Below, in pieces: positions 7,728-15,630 of a DNA stretch of 18,676 nucleotides. Each line of letters starts with the position of its first letter. Positions within the stretch are counted from its first letter, which is position 1. Under the pieces are notes generated by a model. The model was not told the origin of the DNA. It did not search any database and worked only from the letters and a program-made list of their open reading frames with translations. The stretch is from Anaerolineae bacterium (GTDB taxonomy: Bacteria; Chloroflexota; Anaerolineae; B4-G1; SLSP01). The stretch spans positions 1 to 18,676 of the forward strand of contig JAFGSL010000529.1 of assembly GCA_016934645.1 (NCBI GenBank), in the 5' to 3' direction. The position numbers were made by a program, and so were the translations under genes.

Positions 7728-10652
7728 ATGGAGTTCTGGGACTTCCTATGGTTGCTGATGGGGCAATATGCCGGCGGTCCTGGCCCCAAGGAAAACAACC
7801 TGATGCGCTTCGGGATCCCGGCTGTGATCTGGGCCGTCCTGCTGTGGGTAGCCTGGTCACGGCAGCGCAAGCAGGATCTTCCCCGCGAGAGAATGCTGGT
7901 CTGGGGCTTTGCCCTGGGTTTTGTGCGTGAAGCCTTTATGTTCCTGCACATCGCCTCGAAGATTCTCACCGGGACGGAAAACGATGCCTGCGTCGTCGAG
8001 CCCATCGAGCACGCAGTGGCGATGGCGGCGGTACTCGTCGTCGCGGCATCCTTCTTGCGCTATATCCTGGACGACCCGGGCCTGGCGCGGCGCTACCTGC
8101 GCGTGGGTTTGATCACCACAGGTATCTGTTACCTTATCACCTTTCTCGGATGGCCCCGATACAACGCACTGCATCCGGGCAGCCAATTTCATCACAGCTG
8201 GTTCTCGTGGATCTTTCACACCGCCAGCCCCCTGTTGATCGCCTGGGCGATCTACGCGCTCAATCGAGGGCAGGGATGGCTACGCAACGTGGTCTCTCTG
8301 GCACTATGGTTTTTCCTGTTGGCCGAAGCGCTCGCACTCGCTAACTACACAACGGACAAAGCCTATGACTACATCATCTGCCGTGTGGCCAATACCTTTC
8401 ACATCCTTGCCACCCCGATCCTGGGCTATGTCTATTTCCGCGAACAGACCCTTGAAAAGGAAGCCGCGGATGCGCAGGTCAGAGCCTACCGCGACCATCT
8501 CGAAGAATTGGTCGAAGCACGTACAACGGCGCTCAGCCAGGCCAACGCACAATTGCAGCAGGAAATCTTCGAGCGCCAGCTTACACAGGCAGCCTTGGCG
8601 GAACTCAGCCACCGTAACGAGTTGATCCTGGGATCGGCCGGTGAGGGCATCTTCGGTATCGACCAGGACGGAAGGCACATCTTTGTGAATCCGGCAGCAG
8701 CGGAGATGCTGGGCTATACTGTTGAAGAGCTGATCGGACGGCCCAGTCATAATACCTGGCACCACTCCTATCCGGATGGAGCACCCTACCCCGAAGCCGA
8801 ATGCCCGATCCACGCCGGGTATCGCGCCGGCACAGAGCGGAGTGGCGATGACGAAATTTTCTGGCGCAAAGACGGCAGCAGTTTTCCCGCCCGCTACGTC
8901 AGCACGCCTCTCTACCAGGATGAAACGTTGGAAGGCGCGGTGGTCGTCTTCCAGGACATCACCGAACGCAAAACTTTCGAGGAGGAAATCACCCGCAGCA
9001 ACATGGAACTGGCAGCCCAAAACATCATTGCGGCCACGCTCAGCCAATCCCTGCATCTGGACGCCATCCTCAACACTGCGCTGGACACGGTACTCTCGAT
9101 CTTGAATTTAAAAAGCGGTGGCATCTTCCTGATCGACCCGCTGAAGGGATTGCTCAACCTCCACGTCTACCGCAGTGGAGCGACTGCGGAGACGCATTTA
9201 CCCTCCGCACGCCCTATGCGCCTGGATGAATGTTGGTGTGGGCAGGCGATTCTCGAAATGCACCCGCTGGTGACCCACGTAGACGAATTGTCGGAAACCT
9301 ACGAGCACACAGGGCTGCCACCGGGCATCGAAAAGGATCACCCACACACCCTTGTTTGCGCGCCTCTGATCTCCAGGGGCAAAGCCGTGGGCGTACTGAT
9401 GCTGGGCGTGGACCAGCCTAACAGCATCCCGTCACACTGGCTGGAGCTCTTGACCGCCATCGGCCAGCAGATCGGCATGGCGGTGGAAAATGCCCGGCTC
9501 TACCAAGAAACCGAGAACCTGGCCGAACAATTGACCATGATCCACCAGGCCACCATCGCCCTGAGCGGCCCGCTCAACCTGGGCCAACTCTACGAGCAGA
9601 TCGTCGCCATCGCCGCCAAACTCCTCGACTGCCAGATCGCCTGCCTGTACACGTGGGATGAGATGGCGCAGGTCGCGGAAAACGTCGCCACTTACGCCGC
9701 CGACCAGATAGAACAAGAGGAATTGGAGATCCCGCTCGACACCTTGCCGTGCCTGAATGCCTTAACCAGTCACCGCCTCTCCATCGCGATCGAGGATGGG
9801 CAAAAAGATCCTCGCGTGCCAGCCGCATGGCAGGAGGCGCTCGGCGCGCGCGGGGTTTTGTGCTTGCCCCTGTGGACAAAGAGCAAGGCACTCGGCTTGT
9901 TGTTCGTGATCGATCAGCGCACGTCCCGGCGGTGGCGCCCCGATGAAATGATCCTGGGGCAAAGCTTTGCCAACCGCGCGGCCATGGCATTGGAAAATGC
10001 CTACCTTGACCAGGAGATCGAAAAGACGGCGACAATGCACGAGCGCGAGCGCATCGCATCGGAGTTGCACGATGGCGTGGGCCAGACGCTCAGCTACATG
10101 GGCATGCAAGTCGATCAGGTGATGCAGCTTGAGGGCATCGCGCAACACCCCGTGGGCGAACCCCAACTTGAAGGCGTAAGACGCGCAGTGGACCAGGCAA
10201 CACGCGAACTCCGCGCAGCCATCAATCACCTGCTATCGCGACAAACACCGCGCAAAGCGCTTCATGAACTGCTGGACGACGTCGTGCAAACTTTTGCCGC
10301 AGAACGCCAGACGTCGGTGCATCTGGCGGACTATGACAGCACACCGCTGTTTTTGCCTCCTGATACAAACGAACAGGTAACCCGCATCGTGCAGGAAGCC
10401 CTGAGCAATGCCGCCCGGCACGCACAGGCGGAACACATCGATGTGATGCTGGAAAAACAAGACAGCGCGGTCGTTATCACCGTCGTCGACGATGGGCGCG
10501 GCTTCGATCTCGATGCTGCACAACACAATAGCGAGCAGCACTTCGGGCTGAGCATTATGCAGGCTCGCGCTGCACGCATCGACGGGCAGGTGATGGTGGA
10601 ATCGACGCCGGGCGAGGGCACGCGGGTGGTTCTATCCTTTTCAGGAGGTTAG
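7728..10652 (+). CDS. Membrane histidine kinase: 7 TM - PAS - GAF - GAF - HisKA_3 - HATPase
   Basis: The 974-residue sensor kinase has about seven hydrophobic segments in residues 27-236, a linker coiled coil (240-295) and a PAS domain (about 295-415, ending VVVFQDITERK). A first GAF domain (about 435-590) carries ECWCGQA, and a second GAF domain covers about 605-765. The kinase core has the HisKA_3 H-box HERERIASELHDGVGQ with H781 as phosphoacceptor, N-box QEALSNAARHA (889-899) and G-box DDGRGFD (921-927). This core is the NarX/DesK/LiaS type that pairs with NarL-type regulators, and one follows 3 bp later. It would autophosphorylate at H781 and pass phosphate to D56 of that regulator. GGAGGG precedes the ATG by 5 nt. 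The signal is unknown; membrane histidines and GAF cysteines hint at haem or redox sensing, which is only inference. Confidence 0.93.
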   Translation: MEFWDFLWLLMGQYAGGPGPKENNLMRFGIPAVIWAVLLWVAWSRQRKQDLPRERMLVWGFALGFVREAFMFLHIASKILTGTENDACVVEPIEHAVAMAAVLVVAASFLRYILDDPGLARRYLRVGLITTGICYLITFLGWPRYNALHPGSQFHHSWFSWIFHTASPLLIAWAIYALNRGQGWLRNVVSLALWFFLLAEALALANYTTDKAYDYIICRVANTFHILATPILGYVYFREQTLEKEAADAQVRAYRDHLEELVEARTTALSQANAQLQQEIFERQLTQAALAELSHRNELILGSAGEGIFGIDQDGRHIFVNPAAAEMLGYTVEELIGRPSHNTWHHSYPDGAPYPEAECPIHAGYRAGTERSGDDEIFWRKDGSSFPARYVSTPLYQDETLEGAVVVFQDITERKTFEEEITRSNMELAAQNIIAATLSQSLHLDAILNTALDTVLSILNLKSGGIFLIDPLKGLLNLHVYRSGATAETHLPSARPMRLDECWCGQAILEMHPLVTHVDELSETYEHTGLPPGIEKDHPHTLVCAPLISRGKAVGVLMLGVDQPNSIPSHWLELLTAIGQQIGMAVENARLYQETENLAEQLTMIHQATIALSGPLNLGQLYEQIVAIAAKLLDCQIACLYTWDEMAQVAENVATYAADQIEQEELEIPLDTLPCLNALTSHRLSIAIEDGQKDPRVPAAWQEALGARGVLCLPLWTKSKALGLLFVIDQRTSRRWRPDEMILGQSFANRAAMALENAYLDQEIEKTATMHERERIASELHDGVGQTLSYMGMQVDQVMQLEGIAQHPVGEPQLEGVRRAVDQATRELRAAINHLLSRQTPRKALHELLDDVVQTFAAERQTSVHLADYDSTPLFLPPDTNEQVTRIVQEALSNAARHAQAEHIDVMLEKQDSAVVITVVDDGRGFDLDAAQHNSEQHFGLSIMQARAARIDGQVMVESTPGEGTRVVLSFSGG

Positions 10653-10655
10653 CCG

Positions 10656-11348
10656 GTGAGAAAAATACGCATCCTATTGGCCGATGATCACCAACTGTTC
10701 CGTGAGGGCGTTTCCAACATCCTCAGGACGCAGCCCGATTTCGACGTGGTCGGTGAAGCCAGCGATGGCGTCGAGGCCGTGTTGAAAGCACGCGGCCTCA
10801 AACCCGACTTGATCCTGATGGATATCCAGATGCCGGGATGTGACGGCGTGGAAGCCACCAAACGTATCAGGGCCGACCTGCCGGATACGATCATCGTGAT
10901 GCTCACCATGTCTGAAAAGGATACCCAGATTTTCGACGCGCTGAACAACGGCGCGCAGGGCTACCTTTTGAAGACCATTCGCTCGACGGAGTTGTTGGAA
11001 CGGCTGCGTGGTGTGATGCGCGGGGAAGCCATCTTCAGCCCCGAAGTGAGCGGTCACGTTCTGCATTTATTGCGCCATCCCCTGCAAGGCCCACAACCCG
11101 CCGGCTTGACCGAAGACGAACATACGTTGACGCAACGGCAGCGGGAGATTCTGGCGCTAGTCGCCTACGAGAACGCCTCCGATCAGGAGATCGCTGAGCG
11201 GTTCCCTATCTCCGTCAACACGGTCAAAACCCACATGCGCAACATCCTGAGCAAACTGCAATGCCGCAACCGTCACGAAGCAGCGTTGACCGCCGTCCGC
11301 GACAGCCTGATTTCACCCAAAGATATTCCCCCAAAACGCATCGGGTAA
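10656..11348 (+). CDS. NarL/LuxR-family response regulator
   Basis: The 230-residue regulator has a receiver domain (about 4-122) with acidic pair D10/D11, phosphoacceptor D56 in LILMDIQMP, T84 and K106 in GYLLKT. A LuxR-type helix-turn-helix (about 156-215) follows, with LTQRQREILALVA and ISVNTVKTHMRNILSKLQCRNRHEAA. All residues needed for phosphorylation are present, so it should be an active DNA-binding partner of the kinase encoded 3 bp upstream. The start is GTG with AGGAGG 7 nt before it, lying at the end of the kinase gene, which indicates coupled translation. The extra tail after the HTH (RDSLISPKDIPPKRIG) is short. A strong terminator follows, so its target genes are probably in other units, possibly the downstream cytochrome cluster. 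Confidence 0.95.
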   Translation: MRKIRILLADDHQLFREGVSNILRTQPDFDVVGEASDGVEAVLKARGLKPDLILMDIQMPGCDGVEATKRIRADLPDTIIVMLTMSEKDTQIFDALNNGAQGYLLKTIRSTELLERLRGVMRGEAIFSPEVSGHVLHLLRHPLQGPQPAGLTEDEHTLTQRQREILALVAYENASDQEIAERFPISVNTVKTHMRNILSKLQCRNRHEAALTAVRDSLISPKDIPPKRIG

Positions 11349-11363
11349 CATCCAAAATCCCGC

Positions 11364-11414
11364 AAACGCAAAAGAATTAATCCTTCCTTCAGAAGGATTA
11401 ATTCTTTTGCGTTT
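11364..11414. terminator. Intrinsic terminator with 23-bp perfect stem
   Basis: Arms 11364-11386 and 11392-11414 are perfect reverse complements, with a five-base loop (11387-11391). The left arm begins with a run of A (aaacgcaaaag) and the right arm ends in cttttgcgttt, so a U-rich tail is formed in either direction. It lies 15 bp past the stop of the response regulator. This closes the FG-GAP/kinase/regulator unit. Confidence 0.85.
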
Positions 11415-11467
11415 TATACCCCACTGACTTCATTCTTCAATTCACCCCTCCTTAGAGGCAATCAGTA

Positions 11468-11497
11468 TTGCACCGCACCTACCCCTTTTGCTATGAT
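11468..11497 (+). promoter_or_regulatory. Candidate extended -10 promoter for the small secreted peptide
   Basis: TGCTATGAT (11489-11497) is an extended -10 element with 5 of 6 matches to TATAAT. A weak -35-like TTGCAC lies at 11468-11473, 18 bp upstream. It sits about 70 bp before the ATG of the 71-residue peptide and after the strong terminator, in the place where a new transcript is needed. Confidence 0.5.
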
Positions 11498-11567
11498 ATA
11501 GACAGTTTTGTGGTGGCGTACAGCCAATACATTCCTATTTTTCTCATACGGCAAGGAGGTAATCGTA

Positions 11568-11783
11568 ATGAAGAAGCTTTTAGTTTTGTTGTTGGTCGTG
11601 TTGATGCTGATCGTCTCGGTTGCACCGGTTGCAGCAAAAGGCGGCGGGCAGCCTTCGTTGCGCCCGCCGGGATGGGCGCAAAATCCTGGGAAAGACCCCA
11701 TTGATGGGCCTCCGGGTTGGTCGAAGGTCTGCCCGGGTCAAGGTGGTTCAGGGATTCCTGGCCCCGGCAACTTGAGCAAGTAG
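11568..11783 (+). CDS. Small secreted Gly/Pro-rich protein with PPGW repeats
   Basis: The 71-residue product has a clear signal peptide (MKKLLVLLLVVLMLIVSVAP, cleavage likely after VAA at 23). The mature part is about 48 residues, rich in Gly and Pro, with two imperfect copies of a PPGW motif: RPPGWAQNPGKDP (32-44) and GPPGWSKVCPGQG (48-60). It has a single cysteine, C55. Translation signals are excellent: AAGGAGG with 8-nt spacing to ATG, better than for most genes in the window. This suggests strong expression. I do not recognise the family. It has its own promoter and probably its own terminator. It could be a surface-associated, structural or ligand-like peptide; no function can be assigned. 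Confidence 0.75.
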   Translation: MKKLLVLLLVVLMLIVSVAPVAAKGGGQPSLRPPGWAQNPGKDPIDGPPGWSKVCPGQGGSGIPGPGNLSK

Positions 11784-11794
11784 CCCTTATGGGA

Positions 11795-11837
11795 GCCGGT
11801 GCTGCACCGTTGGCGGGCGGGGCAGCATCGGCCTTTT
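11795..11837 (+). terminator. Probable terminator after the small peptide gene
   Basis: Arms gccggtgctgc (11795-11805) and gcagcatcggc (11822-11832) pair with one G-U, around a 16-nt loop. The 3' arm is followed by ctttt and further pyrimidines (11833-11840). The loop is longer than ideal, so termination may be partial. It would leave some read-through into the receiver-domain gene. Confidence 0.5.
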
Positions 11838-11883
11838 CTTAAACAACCAAACCCACCACAACTGTTTTGCGATGGAGTTTTTA

Positions 11884-12264
11884 ATGGATGACAGACAAGT
11901 GATCGTACTTTTTGGAGATTCCCTGCTGATGGATGGCGTCGAAGCGAGCCTGGCTGACCAGCAGGAACTGGACGTCATCCGGGTGGATGCCACCATCAAC
12001 AACGTCGCCCAGCACTTACAAACGATTGCACCGGATCTCGTCATCTTCGACCTGGACCTTCCTTTTTCATCCCAAATCGTTCCACTGCTCCAAGAACGCC
12101 CCGGCATCCCTTTTATCGGCCTGGACGCACAATGTAGCGAAGTCATTGCCCTTTCCAGCCAACACTACACAGCGCTGTCGGCCAATGACCTCGTCAAAGT
12201 CATCCAGAAGCAGACGACGACTCGGCCTGGGCAGGCCGTCGATCCACTTTCAGCACCGTATTAG
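11884..12264 (+). CDS. Stand-alone degenerate receiver (pseudo-receiver) domain protein
   Basis: The 126-residue protein aligns by eye with NarL-type receiver domains. VIVLFGDSLLMDGVEASL (7-24) corresponds to the acidic-pocket strand, and PDLVIFDLDLP (50-60) to the phosphorylation strand with D56. Only one acidic residue of the usual pair remains (D12, preceded by Gly). The conserved Lys of the K-T/P motif is absent (YTALSANDL instead of a YLLKT-like segment). There is no output domain; the chain ends in a short TTTRPGQAVDPLSAPY tail. It is therefore probably an atypical receiver that works by protein-protein contact. GGAG lies 6 nt before the ATG at 11884; an ATG four codons earlier has no ribosome-binding site. 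It ends 37 bp before the large secreted protein gene, so the two are likely cotranscribed. Confidence 0.75.
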   Translation: MDDRQVIVLFGDSLLMDGVEASLADQQELDVIRVDATINNVAQHLQTIAPDLVIFDLDLPFSSQIVPLLQERPGIPFIGLDAQCSEVIALSSQHYTALSANDLVKVIQKQTTTRPGQAVDPLSAPY

Positions 12265-12301
12265 GCCAAGAATTCAATCCGTGTTTTAGGAGGAGACAAC
12301 T

Positions 12302-15300
12302 ATGAAATCAAGACGAAGACAAATACGCAGTTTTTTGCTCGTGCTGGTTCTGCTTACGCTGACCAGCCAACTCGTTTTTGCGGATGATGGCACAATGTTC
12401 CGCAAAAACGTTTCCAAGACGCCCGACCAGGAAACCGAGCGCGCTAACCTCAACCATATGTCGTTCTACGTGCCGGCGCAAGCCGCAGATGGCACCGTCG
12501 GTGTTCCTATCGAATACTATGATGCCGAAGGCGGTCTGGTCGAAACCCGCGACTATGCCAAACCACTGGTCGCAGTCTACATTGACGCCCTACCGGAGGA
12601 ACACGAAGAGGAAGAGGGTATCTACAGCATCCTGAGCGGCGGGGCTGGTATCGGTGCACACGATGCCTATGCCTCTGTCTCTTTGGACGATGGTGCCACC
12701 TGGAAGAGCACAAACCTGTCGCTATCGGCGGATCTTTCATCCTTCACTCTGGCGGACGGGCATCCCTTCCCTGGAGACGCGCACAACATGACCGTCGCCA
12801 TCGCGGGGGACAAAGTGCTGGTCGGCTGGATCAGCCGATACTGCGACGGCGGCTCACCCATGTATACATTCACGGACGATGAAGTTGCGGCACTGCAGAC
12901 TGAATTTGGTTTGCCCGATCTCTACGTGCGGGATATCTGGGGTGTGGCAGGCAACCAGAAATCGGTGGACTATACCCTCCAGGGCTTCCCCGAAGTCGGC
13001 GAGATCCCCTATTCCTGTGTCTGGTCCGCCCGCGGTCAGTTGTTGTTGGATGAAGAAGCCGGCACTTACGACATCGCCTGGACCAAGGCCGAGCGCCTGA
13101 CCTCCGGTCGCCGTGACGCCAATCGCCTGGAAATGAACGCCGACGGTGCCGCTGGCTTTATGATGACCTGGCAGGAAGATCCCGAAGGGCTGCGCCCCGG
13201 TATGGGCCTCGGTCCCGGCGAAGGCTGGTCCGGCGCGGTCGTCAACCAACAGACCGACCTCTGGTATTCCTTTATCTCGATCACGGATTTTGACCAGGTC
13301 GATACGGATGGCGATCTAGCAACGATTGACCCGGTCTCGCTTGCCGAATACGAGGGCGAGACGATGCCCAAAGTCGCAGTACCGATGGCGATGCCCATCC
13401 GTCTATCAGACAACAAGATGTGCAAGCAAACCGGCAGCGATCTGTACTGCTATGTCGACTTCGAAACTGGTGAAGTTGACGGGGTAGTGAATGCCTATGC
13501 CAACACGGACCTACCCGACGATCTAACAACTATCACTCAATCAGCGGACTCGACTCTCTGCACTGAGATAGTTGGGTGGACTAATCCAGGTGGCACTACC
13601 CTACAATTGTGTCAGACTGAGGATGGTCGGATACTCCAAGGCCGCGTTGGCGCATCGCGTCCACGCGTCAACGTCCAGCCCTACAACAGCCTCTTTGTTA
13701 CCGACGATGTGACTGATACGACATGGTACGATGGAGGCATCGTCATTATGGGTGCCGAGGAATCCAAGGCTCTGGGCGAAGGCTCTGTTGAGGAAGAAGT
13801 TGAACCCGAAGACATCGGCAAGAACATGTGGTATTACTCCTTCGATCTTGTCAACCCGAGCTTCGCTATGCAGGGCGGGATGCTCAACTGGCCGGCTAAG
13901 GATCCCGAGACCGGCGAACTCTTCGAAATGTTGGAGGACGACTTCGGGAACGAATTCTACGAAACCGAGATCTCACGCCGCTTCTCACACTTCTCTCAGC
14001 CCATACACCAGATTGGAGACAGTGGCATCGGGGCAGCCTTGATCGTCAAGCAGGGTATCCTTAACCAGGGTGGTCCGGCGGACATCTTCCTGCGTTTGAC
14101 CAAGGCGGATACAGATCTCTTATTCGACTGCGAACTAGATGGCGACACGGAAACCACGGAGCAGTGTCTCCCCGAGGGCTACAACCCCTACGCCTACGAA
14201 AACCTGGTCTGTGAGGATGCAGACGGAAACAGCATGTGGGCCTACACCGACGGCAGCAATCCGCGTTACCTGGAAGGCCTATGTCTCAGCACCGGAATCA
14301 ACGTCTCTAGCGGCAATATCGTCTCCTGTGACAACGGCACCAGCGGGGAAGCCTGCGCGGCGGTCTTCCCCTGGGACGGCGGCGTGTCACCCTTCCCCAA
14401 GGTAACCGAATGGGTGCAGACCGAAGAAAACCTGGATGACGAATCCTGGGAAAACCCCTACGACGTGGCCAAGGGCCATCGCGGGTTCATCGACGGCGAC
14501 TTCATTATGATGATGTACGCCTGGTCGCCCAACTGGAAGGCCAACAGCGTCGGCAACGACCACTACAACCTCTACGCCCGGCGCTCCTTCGACGGCGGCA
14601 TGACCTGGACAACCACACCGACAGCCCTGGGCGGCGATGGTACCGAGACCTGTGAGAACTATGGCGCCGGCTCAGAATACACCACAGTCTGCACCACCTA
14701 CGGCGCTGGCGAATTCGAACAATCCCGCAACCTCTCCCAACTCACCGGCAACAAAGTGACCATCCTCGACCCGCGCTACACGCCCACCGGCGGTATCAAG
14801 ATGCTGCCCATCAAGGATCTGAAGGGAATCAGCTTCACAGGCTATGACGATGATATCCGCGACCCATCCAAGTTCTTCATCGTCTATGAGACGGGCGACA
14901 ACACCACTGTGGCCGAAGGCGAAGCCGTACCGCTGGACCTGTTCTACAGCCGGGCCTACAACTGGGGCGATGACTACAACCTGGTGGAGTACGAAACGGG
15001 TGATGGCGAGATCGTCGAGGGCTTCGACTGGCTCGAACATGACCGCGAGGACCTCTCCGGTGAGGCTGCCAACACCTGCAACAATGGTGGCACCTACTAC
15101 TACGTCATCTGGAACCAGTGGAAAGAGGATGAGTACGAGAACATCTCCGACAGCGACGCCATCTTCCGCCGCATTATGTACCTGGATGATACGGAGGCAA
15201 TGCCAACCGCCAGCATCGCTTACACCAGCCAATTTGCGGTCAGCCAGACAGCCGGTGATGTTCTCACCCTGGCTGGCACGGCGAAGGACAATGACCAAAT

Positions 15301-15523
15301 GGGTGAGGGTATCGTCGCCTACAAATGGACGTCGAGTATCGATGGCGTGGTAGGCAGTGAGCAAAAGCTTGTCATCCCGGCCGAGGATCTCAGCCGCGGA
15401 CGGCACACCTTCACCTTCAGCGCGCTGGATGATGAAGGACACTGGTCATCGAGTAGTAACACCGTCACGGTTTTGGTGGCAGAGGAAATTTACCGCGCCA
15501 TGATCCCTATGGTGGCGAAGTAA
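12302..15523 (+). CDS. Large secreted Asp-box propeller-like protein, function unknown
   Basis: The 1073-residue protein has a signal peptide (RRRQIRSFLLVLVLL, cleavage near VFA-DDG at 27). Two sialidase-type Asp-boxes, SLDDGATW (127-134) and SFDGGMTW (762-769), suggest a beta-propeller that spans most of the chain. A PKD/Ig-like domain (about 968-1060) precedes the tail EEIYRAMIPMVAK. It has 15 cysteines (from C181 to C926) but no CxxCH, so disulfides rather than haem are likely. Acidic D-x-D-x-D loops (for example VDTDGDL, 333-339) suggest calcium binding. It resembles proteins I remember as 'choice-of-anchor O' surface proteins, but this is recall only. AGGAGG lies 8 nt before the ATG. The cytochrome b gene follows after 107 bp with a hairpin between. 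Sialidase activity is not supported: no catalytic Arg triad was identified. A role as an extracellular or surface partner of the respiratory complex is inference. Confidence 0.85.
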   Translation: MKSRRRQIRSFLLVLVLLTLTSQLVFADDGTMFRKNVSKTPDQETERANLNHMSFYVPAQAADGTVGVPIEYYDAEGGLVETRDYAKPLVAVYIDALPEEHEEEEGIYSILSGGAGIGAHDAYASVSLDDGATWKSTNLSLSADLSSFTLADGHPFPGDAHNMTVAIAGDKVLVGWISRYCDGGSPMYTFTDDEVAALQTEFGLPDLYVRDIWGVAGNQKSVDYTLQGFPEVGEIPYSCVWSARGQLLLDEEAGTYDIAWTKAERLTSGRRDANRLEMNADGAAGFMMTWQEDPEGLRPGMGLGPGEGWSGAVVNQQTDLWYSFISITDFDQVDTDGDLATIDPVSLAEYEGETMPKVAVPMAMPIRLSDNKMCKQTGSDLYCYVDFETGEVDGVVNAYANTDLPDDLTTITQSADSTLCTEIVGWTNPGGTTLQLCQTEDGRILQGRVGASRPRVNVQPYNSLFVTDDVTDTTWYDGGIVIMGAEESKALGEGSVEEEVEPEDIGKNMWYYSFDLVNPSFAMQGGMLNWPAKDPETGELFEMLEDDFGNEFYETEISRRFSHFSQPIHQIGDSGIGAALIVKQGILNQGGPADIFLRLTKADTDLLFDCELDGDTETTEQCLPEGYNPYAYENLVCEDADGNSMWAYTDGSNPRYLEGLCLSTGINVSSGNIVSCDNGTSGEACAAVFPWDGGVSPFPKVTEWVQTEENLDDESWENPYDVAKGHRGFIDGDFIMMMYAWSPNWKANSVGNDHYNLYARRSFDGGMTWTTTPTALGGDGTETCENYGAGSEYTTVCTTYGAGEFEQSRNLSQLTGNKVTILDPRYTPTGGIKMLPIKDLKGISFTGYDDDIRDPSKFFIVYETGDNTTVAEGEAVPLDLFYSRAYNWGDDYNLVEYETGDGEIVEGFDWLEHDREDLSGEAANTCNNGGTYYYVIWNQWKEDEYENISDSDAIFRRIMYLDDTEAMPTASIAYTSQFAVSQTAGDVLTLAGTAKDNDQMGEGIVAYKWTSSIDGVVGSEQKLVIPAEDLSRGRHTFTFSALDDEGHWSSSSNTVTVLVAEEIYRAMIPMVAK

Positions 15524-15550
15524 GTCACATAACGTTACATCACAAAACCT

Positions 15551-15587
15551 GGGTATGACTGGCCTTTTTTCGAGGCCAGTCATACCC
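15551..15587 (+). other. Intergenic hairpin with T-rich loop
   Basis: A perfect 14-bp stem (15551-15564 with 15574-15587) encloses a 9-nt loop ttttttcga. The T-run is inside the loop, not after the stem, so a classic terminator is unlikely in the plus direction. It sits 27 bp after the large secreted protein stop and 43 bp before the cytochrome b start. It may stabilise or process the message so that the secreted protein and the cytochrome genes are made in different amounts. Confidence 0.6.
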
Positions 15588-15630
15588 CAAGGAGTTCTCA
15601 AGCAGTTCATGCGTTTATAGAGAGAGACCG

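Noticed and set aside
14672..15442. Minus-strand open frame of 256 codons within the large secreted protein gene
   Set aside because: It covers only part of a strongly supported gene in antisense, without start signals.
12302..15523. Sialidase activity for the Asp-box protein
   Set aside because: Asp-boxes are structural and occur in many propellers. I could not find the catalytic Arg triad, Tyr/Glu pair or an FRIP-type motif.
12302..15523. Haem binding by the cysteines of the large secreted protein
   Set aside because: None of the 15 cysteines is in a CxxCH motif.
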